Assembly (NCBI RefSeq): GCF_003121845.1
Contig: NZ_QEWQ01000003.1
Coordinates: 2,501 to 66,500 of the forward strand
Direction of reading: 5' to 3'
DNA: 64,000 nt
Source: Ignatzschineria ureiclastica
Lineage (GTDB): Bacteria; Pseudomonadota; Gammaproteobacteria; Cardiobacteriales; Wohlfahrtiimonadaceae
A model generated the notes under the pieces. The model made no database searches, was not told where the DNA came from, and saw only the letters and a program-made list of their open reading frames with translations. This document shows, piece after piece, positions 48,248 through 56,901 of the stretch (its first letter is position 1; every line of letters begins with the position of its first letter). Made by a program: the position numbers and the translations under genes.

Positions 48248-48277
48248 TTCTCTTCCCTCAATCTCAGAGGCTAATTT

Positions 48278-49048
48278 TTAGATTTGTAAGGCTTGGAGAA
48301 GCTCTTTTAAGAGTTTTGGATGCGTGACAACTACAGTACCACTTGCTGCGACATCTTCATTACCACGATAATCTGTAACGAGTAATCCCGCTTCTCTTGC
48401 AATCAATTGTACCGCTTTCAAAGTCGCTAAATCAAAAGTCGCTGCATAGTAAGCGCTATATTCCCCTTTGATCACAAGCGCACTATCCTTCGCAAAGTCG
48501 CCTAGAATGCGTTGCATTCTTGCTCTACGTAACATTGCACCGAAACGAGTGATCTCTTGATCGAGAGGTGCAACTGCCGTTAAAAGCGCCGCATTCTCAA
48601 TTTTACCATCACTCTTACCAAGGCGAACTCGCTGCTCTTCATCTTCACAAAGAACGCCATCACCTTTAGAAGCTTCCGCAACAATCTTATTAGCAATCGG
48701 ATCATAGATCACTGCAGATTGTAACTCGCCATCCATCTCTAAAGCCACTGTAATCGAGAAATGAGATTTCATTTGACGGAAATTCTCAGCACCACTTAAA
48801 CTCACATACCATGAGAAACGAGAGTCTGTCACTTTCCCCGGATGAAAGTTAGCATAATATGAATGATCCGGATAGAAACCGAGTAATCCTTCGATCACAT
48901 TATTTTCGATGCTCTCGTAGAACTGTTGAAACAGTGCATCGTCGGCACGCTGTTCTAAGTTAAGGCGCTCTAAGCGATAGTAGATAGAACGGATATGACG
49001 GCCCGACTCAATTGCCGCCTGTCTTGCAACTTGGGTAAATGAACTCAT
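48278..49048 (-). CDS. SuhB-like inositol monophosphatase-fold protein, probably catalytically dead
   Basis: The 256-residue protein aligns along its length with SuhB: FSWYVSLSGAENF with WVIDPLDGTTNF, SAVIYDPIANKIVAEASKGDG with VAVVYDPMRNELFTATRGQG, and FDLATLKAVQLIAREAG with WDFAAGELLVREAG. The metal-binding DPLDG is replaced by V82-S-L-S-G86, and the GxEE/EES glutamates by YYANFH (residues 64-69). Only the Asp of the last motif remains. Activity as a phosphatase is therefore unlikely. E. coli SuhB has a separate role in rRNA transcription antitermination, which may be what is kept (inference). Confidence 0.85.
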   Translation of the reverse strand: MSSFTQVARQAAIESGRHIRSIYYRLERLNLEQRADDALFQQFYESIENNVIEGLLGFYPDHSYYANFHPGKVTDSRFSWYVSLSGAENFRQMKSHFSITVALEMDGELQSAVIYDPIANKIVAEASKGDGVLCEDEEQRVRLGKSDGKIENAALLTAVAPLDQEITRFGAMLRRARMQRILGDFAKDSALVIKGEYSAYYAATFDLATLKAVQLIAREAGLLVTDYRGNEDVAASGTVVVTHPKLLKELLQALQI

Positions 49049-49236
49049 GAAACTCTCTTAATTGTTAAAGATAAAAATAGATCATCAGGCTCATTCATAT
49101 GAATCCTGACTCATTGAGGTAATCCTCAAAAATAGCTTTTTATTGTACCCCATTGTGCGCTAAATTCGTATGGAAAATTCAGATTTCGTAAAATGCCGTC
49201 AGTATTTGCCGATAAAGTCGATAAAGCCGATCAAAT

Positions 49237-49272
49237 AAAAAACGGTAAGCCGATTATTGCCCACCGTTTTTC
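49237..49272 (-). terminator. Rho-independent terminator of the MFS gene
   Basis: On the minus strand AAAAACGGTGGGC is followed by a loop and GCTTACCGTTTTTT. The outer CGGT/ACCG stem with A and T runs makes it a plausible terminator about 30 bp past the stop codon. Confidence 0.7.
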
Positions 49273-49302
49273 TACCCTTTTATTCTCTCTAAATCTCCAC
49301 GA

Positions 49303-50865
49303 TTAAAGGTATTGTCGCTTCAAACCATCACCAGAACCTTTACGTTTAACCGGAGGTGTAGCTTCTGATGTTTTATCTTCAGATGTCTTGTCTTCTGATA
49401 TCTTATCTTCTGAAGTGACCTGCTCTGAGGATTGATCCTCTGAAGGCTGATCCTCTGAAGATTGATCCCCTGAATATTCCGAAGTCGAAGTCTTATCCTC
49501 AACATTACCCTGCGCTTTCTCATCGGTTACGACAGCTTCTTGTCCATTAGCTGTTTTATTTGCTTCTGTACTATCTGAATTCGTACCATCTGAATCTCCG
49601 CCATCCTCAGTTGTTTCCTTTGTCCGTTTTTGCGGATTTTTCATTGGAAAGGCAATGGCAAACCAGAGCATGAGTAATCCTGCCCCCACTAAAAGTGCCG
49701 GTAACTTGGTGAAGTAACCGAGGATTAAACTTGCCACCATACCGCCAATAGATGCACCGAGGAATTGACTCGAAGAGAAGAAACCCATCACCATCCCACG
49801 ATTATGCTCCGGCGCTAAGCGACTCATCAAAGAGGGTTGCATTGCTTCCATCAGGTTAAAGCCCCAGAAGAAGAGCGTCATAAAGATAAGTAAATGCCAA
49901 TAATCTTCGACAAAAGCTAATGCAATAAGAGAGATGACCAGTGTTGCAATCGCCGTTAAGAAGAAGCCTCTAAATTGACGAAAACGCTCAGCTACACCAA
50001 TCGCCGGAAAGACTAATAACATCGCAATAACAAATCCAGGAAGATAGATCTTCCAAGAATCTTGTGGCTCAAATCCAGCTTTATCCAGTAAAAGCCAAGG
50101 AAATACCGTAAAACCTAAGGTTAAAATTAGATGCAGCATAAAACCACCGAAATAGAGACGGTTAATATCCCGATCTGACCAAGCTTCTTTCATCGAGTGT
50201 AGTAAAGGACGCTTCTCTTTACGATTGACCTTATGTTGTTCGCTCTTCGGCAATTGCCAAATGGTCACATAGATCGCAATAATCCCTAATAGCGCACAGA
50301 GTGAGAAGATACCAATCCCACCGAGAAAACCATAAATGAGGGGCGAAATAAAGATTGCAAGCCCAAAGGTAATTCCGATACTCATCCCGATAATAGCCAT
50401 TGCTTTACCACGAATCTCTTCACGTACCACATCACTGGTAAAGGCCAATACTACCGCCGAGATTGCACCGGCACCCTGCACTACGCGCCCCCAGATCGCA
50501 AAATGGATCGAATCAGTAAAAGCGATCATCAAACTTCCGATCACAAAGAGTCCCATACCGAGCACGATCGTCACTTTTCGACCGAAATAATCCGATAACG
50601 AACCAAAAAGCGGTTGTAAAATAATTTGCGTTAGCGCATAGCTACTGATGAATAGCCCTGCTAAAAAGGGGGTAGAACCTTGCAGCTCCTTAGTATAGAG
50701 TGAGTAGATCGGTAAAATAATAAAGATCCCGAGCATTCGAATCGCAAAAAGGCCGGCGAGCTTAGAGCTCAGTAACCAGTCTCCTTTTGAGAGCTTATGC
50801 CGGTGATTCCCGTTATCTACTGAGGGCTGCCCTTGATCGGGCGATATTGTTGTTTTATTACGCAT
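49303..50865 (-). CDS. MFS transporter (YajR-like core) with long disordered acidic C-terminal tail
   Basis: The first 405 residues form a 12-helix major facilitator with motif A GSLSDYFGRKVTIVLGM and the core pattern RVVQGAGAISAVVLAFTSDVVREE, similar to YajR-type drug exporters. The remaining 115 residues are not a YAM domain. They are a low-complexity Ser/Glu/Asp/Thr-rich tail with repeated SEDQ(P/S)- and SEDKT-type units (GDQSSEDQPSEDQSSEQ), ending in a basic patch (VKRKGSGDGLKRQYL). Substrate unknown. It is 15 bp downstream of rsmI and probably co-transcribed. Confidence 0.88.
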   Translation of the reverse strand: MRNKTTISPDQGQPSVDNGNHRHKLSKGDWLLSSKLAGLFAIRMLGIFIILPIYSLYTKELQGSTPFLAGLFISSYALTQIILQPLFGSLSDYFGRKVTIVLGMGLFVIGSLMIAFTDSIHFAIWGRVVQGAGAISAVVLAFTSDVVREEIRGKAMAIIGMSIGITFGLAIFISPLIYGFLGGIGIFSLCALLGIIAIYVTIWQLPKSEQHKVNRKEKRPLLHSMKEAWSDRDINRLYFGGFMLHLILTLGFTVFPWLLLDKAGFEPQDSWKIYLPGFVIAMLLVFPAIGVAERFRQFRGFFLTAIATLVISLIALAFVEDYWHLLIFMTLFFWGFNLMEAMQPSLMSRLAPEHNRGMVMGFFSSSQFLGASIGGMVASLILGYFTKLPALLVGAGLLMLWFAIAFPMKNPQKRTKETTEDGGDSDGTNSDSTEANKTANGQEAVVTDEKAQGNVEDKTSTSEYSGDQSSEDQPSEDQSSEQVTSEDKISEDKTSEDKTSEATPPVKRKGSGDGLKRQYL

Positions 50866-50880
50866 TATTATGCCTCTTCT

Positions 50881-51723
50881 CTAATCTTCTCTTAATTGTA
50901 ATAATTCCTGATATAGTGCATTTTTCGGGCGACCGGTGACTTGATGTAAAATCCCCGAAATTTGCTTTAAAGGCAGTCCCTCCGCCAGTAAAACTTTGGT
51001 TAATTGTGACGCTTCTAACGACTGATTCTCTGATTCTATAATCTCTGCACCTGAAGTGACAACGACAAATTCTCCCCGTATCTCGCCGGGATTATTTTGA
51101 TAATGTTGCCATAATTCTAAAGCGGAACCATAACGATAATCTTCAAAGCGTTTCGTCATCTCTCGTCCTACAAAGATTTTCCGATCTTCCCCAAAAGTGG
51201 TAACAAGATCTTCTAACATCGACTCAATACGGTGACTAGATTCATAAAATACCTGAGTATGTGGAACTTGACTTAATGGCGCTAACTCATTGAGGCGTTG
51301 CTGTTTTTTAGATGATAAAAAACCGATAAAGGTAAATCGATCTGTGGCAATTCCCGCAACCGAAAGCGCTGTAATCATCGCACTCACGCCAGGAACAGGA
51401 ATCACTGAGAATCCTGATTCCCGTAAACTACGTACAATGGTAAAACCAGGATCTGAAATCAGCGGAGTTCCTGCATCTGAGATAATCGCCACATCTTCGC
51501 CAGCGGTTAAGTACGCTTCGATACGTGCAATGCGGCTCATCTCATTATGTTCATGAAGTGATAATAATGAGGGAACATGGATACCAAAATGTTGTAGTAA
51601 TCTCCCCGATACTCGAGTATCCTCAGCAAAAACGGCTGTAACACTTCGCAATACTTCAATTGCTCTTGGCGTTAAATCTTGCAGATTTCCAATAGGGGTT
51701 GCGATAACATAACAAGTTGACAT
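50881..51723 (-). CDS. rsmI: 16S rRNA (cytidine-1402-2'-O)-methyltransferase RsmI
   Basis: RsmI methylates the ribose of C1402 in the ribosomal decoding centre. The 280-residue protein has the tetrapyrrole-methylase-type fold with the SAM-binding TPIGNLQDLTPRAIEVL near the start, FAEDTRVSGRLL, SDAGTPLISDPG and VPGVSAMITALSVAGIATDRFTF. Divergent yraN lies 56 bp away, a common gammaproteobacterial neighbourhood. Confidence 0.96.
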   Translation of the reverse strand: MSTCYVIATPIGNLQDLTPRAIEVLRSVTAVFAEDTRVSGRLLQHFGIHVPSLLSLHEHNEMSRIARIEAYLTAGEDVAIISDAGTPLISDPGFTIVRSLRESGFSVIPVPGVSAMITALSVAGIATDRFTFIGFLSSKKQQRLNELAPLSQVPHTQVFYESSHRIESMLEDLVTTFGEDRKIFVGREMTKRFEDYRYGSALELWQHYQNNPGEIRGEFVVVTSGAEIIESENQSLEASQLTKVLLAEGLPLKQISGILHQVTGRPKNALYQELLQLRED

Positions 51724-51779
51724 TCATTCACTCTTTAGCATTTTAAATAGAGTGATCAGTATAACAAGAGAACGATAAA

Positions 51780-52133
51780 ATGACGACACACAAAGCAATT
51801 GGCCAACAAGGAGAAGCCATTGCACAAAACTATTTAATCGCACAAGGATGTACTATTCTGCGAACCAATTATCACTCTCGTTACGGTGAAATTGATATTA
51901 TCGCCGAGGATTCAGCCGGCGTTTTACTCTTTATCGAGGTGAAATATCGTAAAAATGAATTTTTTGCGAGCGCGGCTTCCTCCGTCACCTCTCAAAAATT
52001 ACAAAAAATAGCGCAAACTATCGCCTGTTACCTACAACAATATCCCACAACGCAACCCCTTCGCATTGATCTGATTACCATTATCGGGCAATCCCCTTAT
52101 CAAATTGATTGGCTGCAAAATATTACGCTTTAA
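51780..52133 (+). CDS. yraN: YraN/UPF0102 nuclease-fold protein
   Basis: The 117-residue protein has the restriction-endonuclease-like core of the family: GEAIAQNYLIAQGCTILRTNYHSRYGEIDIIA followed by LLFIEVKYRK, giving the Asp and Glu-x-Lys pattern of a nuclease active site. Its role is not established. It is divergent from rsmI and followed directly by family B repeats. Confidence 0.9.
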   Translation: MTTHKAIGQQGEAIAQNYLIAQGCTILRTNYHSRYGEIDIIAEDSAGVLLFIEVKYRKNEFFASAASSVTSQKLQKIAQTIACYLQQYPTTQPLRIDLITIIGQSPYQIDWLQNITL

Positions 52134-52151
52134 AAGAGACTATATCTCCAG

Positions 52152-52543
52152 CGTGATAATCCCCAATCTGCCGGCGCACCATGGCTAAAAGAGCGGGATA
52201 TTTCTCCCCGGCGATGCGATACGTTTTCTGAGTCGTTTAAGATAAAGTCTGATTCTCGGCGGGAGGGAATGCTTGCAAATTCAGAATGATCCCGCACCCG
52301 CAGATGAGCGATTACCTAATCTCTCGATAAGAGAAAATACAACCTGCCGGCTTGTGCTTCTCATAAATGAGGATATCCCCACAATCTGCCGGCGCACCAT
52401 GGCTAAAAGAGCGGGATATTTCCCCCGGCGATACGATACGTTTTCTGAGTCGTTTAAGATAGAATCTGATTCTCGGCGGGAGGGAATGCTTGCAAATCCA
52501 GAATGACCCCGCGCCCGCAGATGAGCGATTACCTAATCTCTCG
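52152..52543 (-). repeat. Family B BIME-like mosaic, two tandem units (218-bp period)
   Basis: The order is alpha-beta-alpha-beta. CTGCCGGCGCACCATGGC recurs at 52168 and 52386, CGTTTTCTGAGTCGTTTAAG follows in each, and TCGGCGGGAGGGAATGCTTG with CCCGCAGATGAGCGATTACC in each. The two units are almost identical, indicating recent duplication. They fill the gap between yraN and the dnaA terminator; no gene is seen in it. Confidence 0.88.
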
Positions 52544-52548
52544 GTAAT

Positions 52549-52584
52549 AAAAAAACCACAATTACCGTAGAATAATTGCGGTTC
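52549..52584 (-). terminator. Rho-independent terminator of dnaA
   Basis: On the minus strand ACCGCAATTA pairs with TAATTGTGGT around TTCTACGG and is followed by a run of seven T residues, about 15 bp past the dnaA stop codon. Confidence 0.85.
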
Positions 52585-52595
52585 CTAAGAATGAT

Positions 52596-53960
52596 TTATA
52601 CTAATAGTGACGCTTTAATCGCTTCATAATCCCGTTTTAAGCGGATATTAGTTTCTAATTCTTCGGCAATCTTATCGTATGCATGCATCACTGTTGAATG
52701 ATCACGCGCAAATTCTCGGCCGATCTCCGGTAAGCTATGATCGGTTAATACGCGGGCAATATACATTGCTAACTGCCGAGGTTTCACGATATTCGCTTTT
52801 CGGGATTTCCCTAGAATTTCACTCATATCCAGATCGAAATAACTGGCGACCGTTCGTTGAATATTCGCAAGGGTAATCTGCCGATCTTGAATTTCCACTA
52901 AATGACGAAGTGCTTCTTGAGCAATTTCAAGCGTTAATGGCATACCTTTAAAAGAGGCCATCGCATTCACTTGTTTCAATGCCCCCTCTAATTCACGCAC
53001 GTTTGCCCGTACCGTTTCACCGATAAAGAATTTAGTATCTTTAGGTAATTCAATACCCCAATCTTCCGCTTTCTGCTCTAAGATTGCGACCCGATGCTCA
53101 AAATCTGGCGGTTTAATATCCACCGTTAAACCTGAAGCAAAGCGAGATTTTAGACGCTCTTCCATCGCTTCTAACTCTTTTGGATAACGGTCACAGGTTA
53201 AGATCACCTGGTGTCCACCATCAAGAAGTGTATTAAAAGTATGGAAGAAAACCTCCTGAGAGCCACCCTTACCTGATAAAAGTTGAATATCATCAATCAA
53301 TAGTGCATCAAGGGTCCGATAGAAGTGGCGTAACTCATTGATCGTATTATTGCGCATACTCCGTACAATATCCTCGATAAAACCATCACAATGCTGATAA
53401 ATGAGCCGCGCATCAGGATACTGCTCTTTGATCGCATTACCGACCGCATGCATTAAATGCGTTTTACCAAGACCGGTATTCCCGTAGATAAAGAGCGGAT
53501 TGTGAGAAGTCCCTGGATTTTTAGAGACTTGCGCACAAGCAGCTAAGGCAAATTGATTCGATTTCCCTTCTACAAAATTCTCAAAACTAAAATCAGGATT
53601 CAGATTACTCGTCTCAATAGATTGCTCACGAATAGAGTCCTTCGTGACATTCCGAGCTTTACCGGTTTTATTCTTGACACGCTTAATCTGTTTTTTGACT
53701 TGATGATCTTCATAATCAGATTCAGTACCAAGGCCATAACGAACCTCAACTTCCTGATCTGTCGCATCAAGAATGGTATTCTCCAAAAGAGTTTTAAATT
53801 TAGTTTGAACACCGCGTAATACAATCTCATTTGCGGCTAGCACCATGACATGATCATCTTTAAACACCACTTCAAGCGGTGAAATCCACATGCTGAACTC
53901 TTCTTCAGACATTTGATCTGCAAGAAGCTCAAGGCAATTATCCCAACTAAATTTCATCAT
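52596..53960 (-). CDS. dnaA: Chromosomal replication initiator DnaA
   Basis: DnaA binds DnaA boxes at the origin and opens the DNA. The 454-residue protein has all four domains: the N-terminal DnaB-interacting region (WDNCLELLADQMSEEEFSMWISPLEV), a short linker, the AAA+ domain with Walker A GNTGLGKTH and Walker B LLIDDIQLL, and the C-terminal box-binding domain with FARDHSTVMHAYDKI. dnaN, recF and gyrB are not downstream, rpmH is not upstream, and the 84-bp leader to mlaE has no DnaA box. The origin is therefore probably elsewhere. Confidence 0.97.
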   Translation of the reverse strand: MMKFSWDNCLELLADQMSEEEFSMWISPLEVVFKDDHVMVLAANEIVLRGVQTKFKTLLENTILDATDQEVEVRYGLGTESDYEDHQVKKQIKRVKNKTGKARNVTKDSIREQSIETSNLNPDFSFENFVEGKSNQFALAACAQVSKNPGTSHNPLFIYGNTGLGKTHLMHAVGNAIKEQYPDARLIYQHCDGFIEDIVRSMRNNTINELRHFYRTLDALLIDDIQLLSGKGGSQEVFFHTFNTLLDGGHQVILTCDRYPKELEAMEERLKSRFASGLTVDIKPPDFEHRVAILEQKAEDWGIELPKDTKFFIGETVRANVRELEGALKQVNAMASFKGMPLTLEIAQEALRHLVEIQDRQITLANIQRTVASYFDLDMSEILGKSRKANIVKPRQLAMYIARVLTDHSLPEIGREFARDHSTVMHAYDKIAEELETNIRLKRDYEAIKASLLV

Positions 53961-54044
53961 AAATATAAGACTCTAAATTCTAACAATCGGTAAAGGTTAA
54001 TAAAAGACAACTATTGTCGATAGGAAGTTTCCTCCATCAATCAA

Positions 54045-54827
54045 CTAGATGCCGAAGATCATCGCGGTTAAGAGGAAGTCCGCTACGAGAATCAATAGTG
54101 ATGAGATCACCACCGTATCTGTCGTAGAGCGCGCAATTCCGCTCGCCGTCGCTCTGCCCTTTAAGCCGATATAAAGCGCAACAAGGTTCGATATTATACC
54201 GAAAACAAAACTTTTTAAAACTACCCCAAGACCAATATCTACCCCGAAATCAACTCCAGATTTCATTTGCGACCAATAAGCACCGCCATCAACGCCAAGA
54301 GAAATGGTTGCAACGCCATAACCGCCGATAATACCGATCACACTAAAAAGAAGCGCTAGAATAGGAACGGCTAATACACCCGCCCAGAAACGAGGCGTGA
54401 GAATATATTGCACAGGATTAATGGCCATCAGCTCATAACTTGCCCACTGCTCTGTTGCGCGCATAAGACCGATCTCAGCCGTTAAAGAAGAACTTGCACG
54501 CCCTGTATAAAGAAGCGCTGTTAATACGGAACTCAATTCCCGGAAAAGTGCCAGTGCGACAATCGTCCCTACTGATGCCTCTGCTCCAAAGTTGATAAGA
54601 TTCACAAACCCTTGAAAACAGAGCACCATTCCGACAAATAGACCCGATAGAAGAATAATCGGTAATGAGAGAATTCCAAGCTGATAGAGCTGGCGAATAA
54701 AGAGCGAAGGTTTCTTAAAGAGATACCAAGAATTAATCACAATATTGACTAATAATTGAGTCGCTTCCCCTACATGAGTGAGAAAATGCCGAGTTTTGCT
54801 CCCCGTTGCTACAATTAGATTACTCAA
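54045..54827 (-). CDS. mlaE: Phospholipid transport permease MlaE
   Basis: MlaE is the membrane subunit of the MlaFEDB ABC complex that moves phospholipids between the outer and inner membranes. The 260-residue protein has about six membrane segments and the family phrases GLFVGMVLCFQGFVNL, LTALLYTGRASSSLTAEIGLMRATEQ, and GVVLKSFVFGIISNLVALYIGLKGRATASGIARSTTDTVV. It overlaps the end of mlaF by 4 bp. mlaD, mlaC and mlaB, which normally follow, are absent; dnaA comes next. Confidence 0.94.
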   Translation of the reverse strand: MSNLIVATGSKTRHFLTHVGEATQLLVNIVINSWYLFKKPSLFIRQLYQLGILSLPIILLSGLFVGMVLCFQGFVNLINFGAEASVGTIVALALFRELSSVLTALLYTGRASSSLTAEIGLMRATEQWASYELMAINPVQYILTPRFWAGVLAVPILALLFSVIGIIGGYGVATISLGVDGGAYWSQMKSGVDFGVDIGLGVVLKSFVFGIISNLVALYIGLKGRATASGIARSTTDTVVISSLLILVADFLLTAMIFGI

Positions 54828-55621
54828 AACAGAACCTCCTCTAATGGTTTTGTCGGAATATGAAATGGCACAGGTCCATCTGCATCACCATTAATAAATT
54901 GTTTAACCCAAGGATTAGGATGATTACGAATATCATCCGGCGTTCCTTGCGCAATAATTTTTTTCTCCCCTAAAACACAGACATTATCTGAAATAGAGAG
55001 CACCTCTTCTACATCGTGGGAGATGACAACGCTCGTAATCTTAAGTGCATCATTCAAATTTTTAATCAGGCGAATTAAAACGCCCATTGAAATCGGATCT
55101 TGTCCGGTAAAAGGCTCATCATAGAGTAGCAATGCTGGATCTAAAGCAATGGCTCTTGCAAGCGCTACACGACGTGCTTGTCCGCCTGATAATTGTGAAG
55201 GATAAGAATCTTTAAGCGCACGAAGCCCAACTGATTGCAGCTTTAAAAGCACTAAGGTATCAATCATTGAGTCATTGAGATCAGTATGCTCCCGTAGCGC
55301 AAATGCCACGTTGTCATATACCGTCATATCGGTAAAGAGCGCACCCGATTGGAAGAGAACACCCATTTTGGTACGAATTTCATAGAGATTTTTAGTAGAG
55401 ATCGAACCTAGATCATGCCCCATCAATTCAACTTGCCCGGCATTGGGCGTCATCTGTCCGCTCAACATTTTAAGAAGCGTGGTTTTACCCGAACCTGAAG
55501 GCCCTAAAATAGCGGTAATTTTTCCGGTTGGAATCTGAATTGATAGATTATTGAAAATCTGCCGATCACCAAAGCTCAATTGAATATCGGTTAATTCGAT
55601 AATATTCTGCTTAGCTTGCAT
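54824..55621 (-). CDS. mlaF: Phospholipid transport ATP-binding protein MlaF
   Basis: MlaF is the ATPase of the Mla complex. The 265-residue protein (start chosen at 55621, where AAGGAG precedes by 9 bases; the frame extends 33 bases further) has Walker A GPSGSGKTT, signature LSGGQARRVALARAIA, Walker B LLLYDEPF and the His loop VVISHDVEEV. It overlaps mlaE, so the two are translationally coupled. Confidence 0.95.
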   Translation of the reverse strand: MQAKQNIIELTDIQLSFGDRQIFNNLSIQIPTGKITAILGPSGSGKTTLLKMLSGQMTPNAGQVELMGHDLGSISTKNLYEIRTKMGVLFQSGALFTDMTVYDNVAFALREHTDLNDSMIDTLVLLKLQSVGLRALKDSYPSQLSGGQARRVALARAIALDPALLLYDEPFTGQDPISMGVLIRLIKNLNDALKITSVVISHDVEEVLSISDNVCVLGEKKIIAQGTPDDIRNHPNPWVKQFINGDADGPVPFHIPTKPLEEVLF

Positions 55622-55826
55622 CGAGATATGCTCCTTCTGATCTCTCTTCTCCATTATTCTCTACCCTTTGCCCCTTGTTCTATAATTCTCTTATTCTGTA
55701 ATTCGTTCATCACGATTCAATTCAAATTTTGATGCTGCTTTCTTAGATAGCGTCTTTCCTAATCTCTTCTTTTGGAATTCAAGAATAGTAACGATGTCAC
55801 GAAGATCATAATATATTTATATTCCC

Positions 55827-56345
55827 TTATATTCCCCGCAGCCAATCTCTTGTCGGCCGTTGACGCGCACGCAAATTAACTCCGATACCAGCAATCATCA
55901 AAACAAACATCAAAATTGCGCTCCACATCGGGATCGATAATCCCCAAAGCGACCAATCAATTGCGCTACAATCTCCGCCGGTAAGGAGTAAATCTTTCAC
56001 AATTTGATAATCGAAAACTTCCGTAATAGCCAACGTCGTCTGCGCGCAACCTAAGGCATCACTCGGATTCAACTGTAGATAAACGTGCTTTCCGGCAATG
56101 ATAAGCCCTAAGATTCCCACTGCAATCGTCAAAATAAGAGAAATTGCGGAAAAGAAACGGGAGCCTTGTTTTACAAAAATAGCACTTAACCAAAAGACCG
56201 CAGTAAATAGCAAGAATACGCCACGCTGTAACATACAGTAAGGACATGGTTCTAATAACTGCACATCTTCTAGGTAGAATTTGGCAAAAGCAATGGATAA
56301 TAGAGGGATAAGCCCTAAGATAAAAAATAGACCGCGAGGAGACAT
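55827..56345 (-). CDS. dsbB: Disulfide bond formation protein DsbB
   Basis: DsbB reoxidises DsbA and passes electrons to quinones. The 172-residue protein has four membrane segments. The first periplasmic loop has the redox pair CPYC in EPCPYCMLQRG, and the second has Cys residues in LGCAQ and GGDCSAIDW. Length and motifs are typical. Porins here have few cysteines, but the fimbrial subunits and chaperone-usher system at 57-63 kb need the Dsb pathway (inference). Confidence 0.94.
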   Translation of the reverse strand: MSPRGLFFILGLIPLLSIAFAKFYLEDVQLLEPCPYCMLQRGVFLLFTAVFWLSAIFVKQGSRFFSAISLILTIAVGILGLIIAGKHVYLQLNPSDALGCAQTTLAITEVFDYQIVKDLLLTGGDCSAIDWSLWGLSIPMWSAILMFVLMIAGIGVNLRARQRPTRDWLRGI

Positions 56346-56396
56346 TTTGAGGAACCCTTCTGACGACTTTGAGGACTAAATATATTATCACGTTTT

Positions 56397-56405
56397 GTGG
56401 ATAAC
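56397..56405 (-). promoter_or_regulatory. Isolated perfect DnaA box upstream of dsbB
   Basis: TGTGGATAA, the reverse complement of TTATCCACA, lies 52 bp before the dsbB start codon. About one such match per two 64-kb windows is expected by chance, so it is recorded only as a possible site. Confidence 0.3.
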
Positions 56406-56577
56406 TTCTTCAGATAAATCACCCGACTAAAATGATAATTTTTTAGATAGATAACCTTATTGAAGCGATATTGAGGTAAAAAAATTTGATATTACAAACA
56501 ACCTAAAACCTAATCATTTTGTATCACTATTCCATGGATCTCATCACTATAAACCACGAGAGAATAAACTTTTAGAG

Positions 56578-56612
56578 AATAAAAAAACCTGCACATAGTG
56601 CAGGCTTCTTAA
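56578..56612 (-). terminator. Rho-independent terminator of the tRNA operon
   Basis: CCTGCAC and GTGCAGG pair around ATA; on the minus strand the stem is followed by TTTTTTT. It lies directly after tRNA-Glu. Confidence 0.9.
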
Positions 56613-56616
56613 AATA

Positions 56617-56692
56617 TGGCGTCCCTACGGGGATTCGAACCCCGGTTGCCGCCGTGAAAGGGCAGTGTCCTAGGCCTCTAGACGATAGGGAC
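56617..56692 (-). tRNA. tRNA-Glu (anticodon TTC)
   Basis: 76 bases with encoded CCA. The acceptor arm GTCCCTA pairs with TAGGGAC, the T arm has GGTTCGAACCC, and the anticodon loop is CTTTCAC, giving TTC. The anticodon stem CTGCC/GGCGG has a T-G wobble. It is co-transcribed with tRNA-Ala, 4 bp upstream. Confidence 0.96.
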
Positions 56693-56696
56693 TTTA

Positions 56697-56772
<76 letters not shown>

Positions 56773-56795
56773 AGACTTGCTGTCTGAGGAGTTGT

Positions 56796-56824
56796 ATAAT
56801 AGGAGATTCATCAAATGTTGTCAA
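56796..56824 (-). promoter_or_regulatory. Promoter of the tRNA-Ala/tRNA-Glu operon
   Basis: On the minus strand TTGACA, 17 bases, TATTAT, with the -10 box ending 24 bases before the tRNA-Ala. A near-consensus sigma-70 promoter at the right place. Confidence 0.85.
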
Positions 56825-56901
56825 TTTAAATATTGCGCAATTTATAACCATAAATAAGATTGGTATAGAATCGGCTAAAAAACTATTTAAAAAAACAATA
56901 T

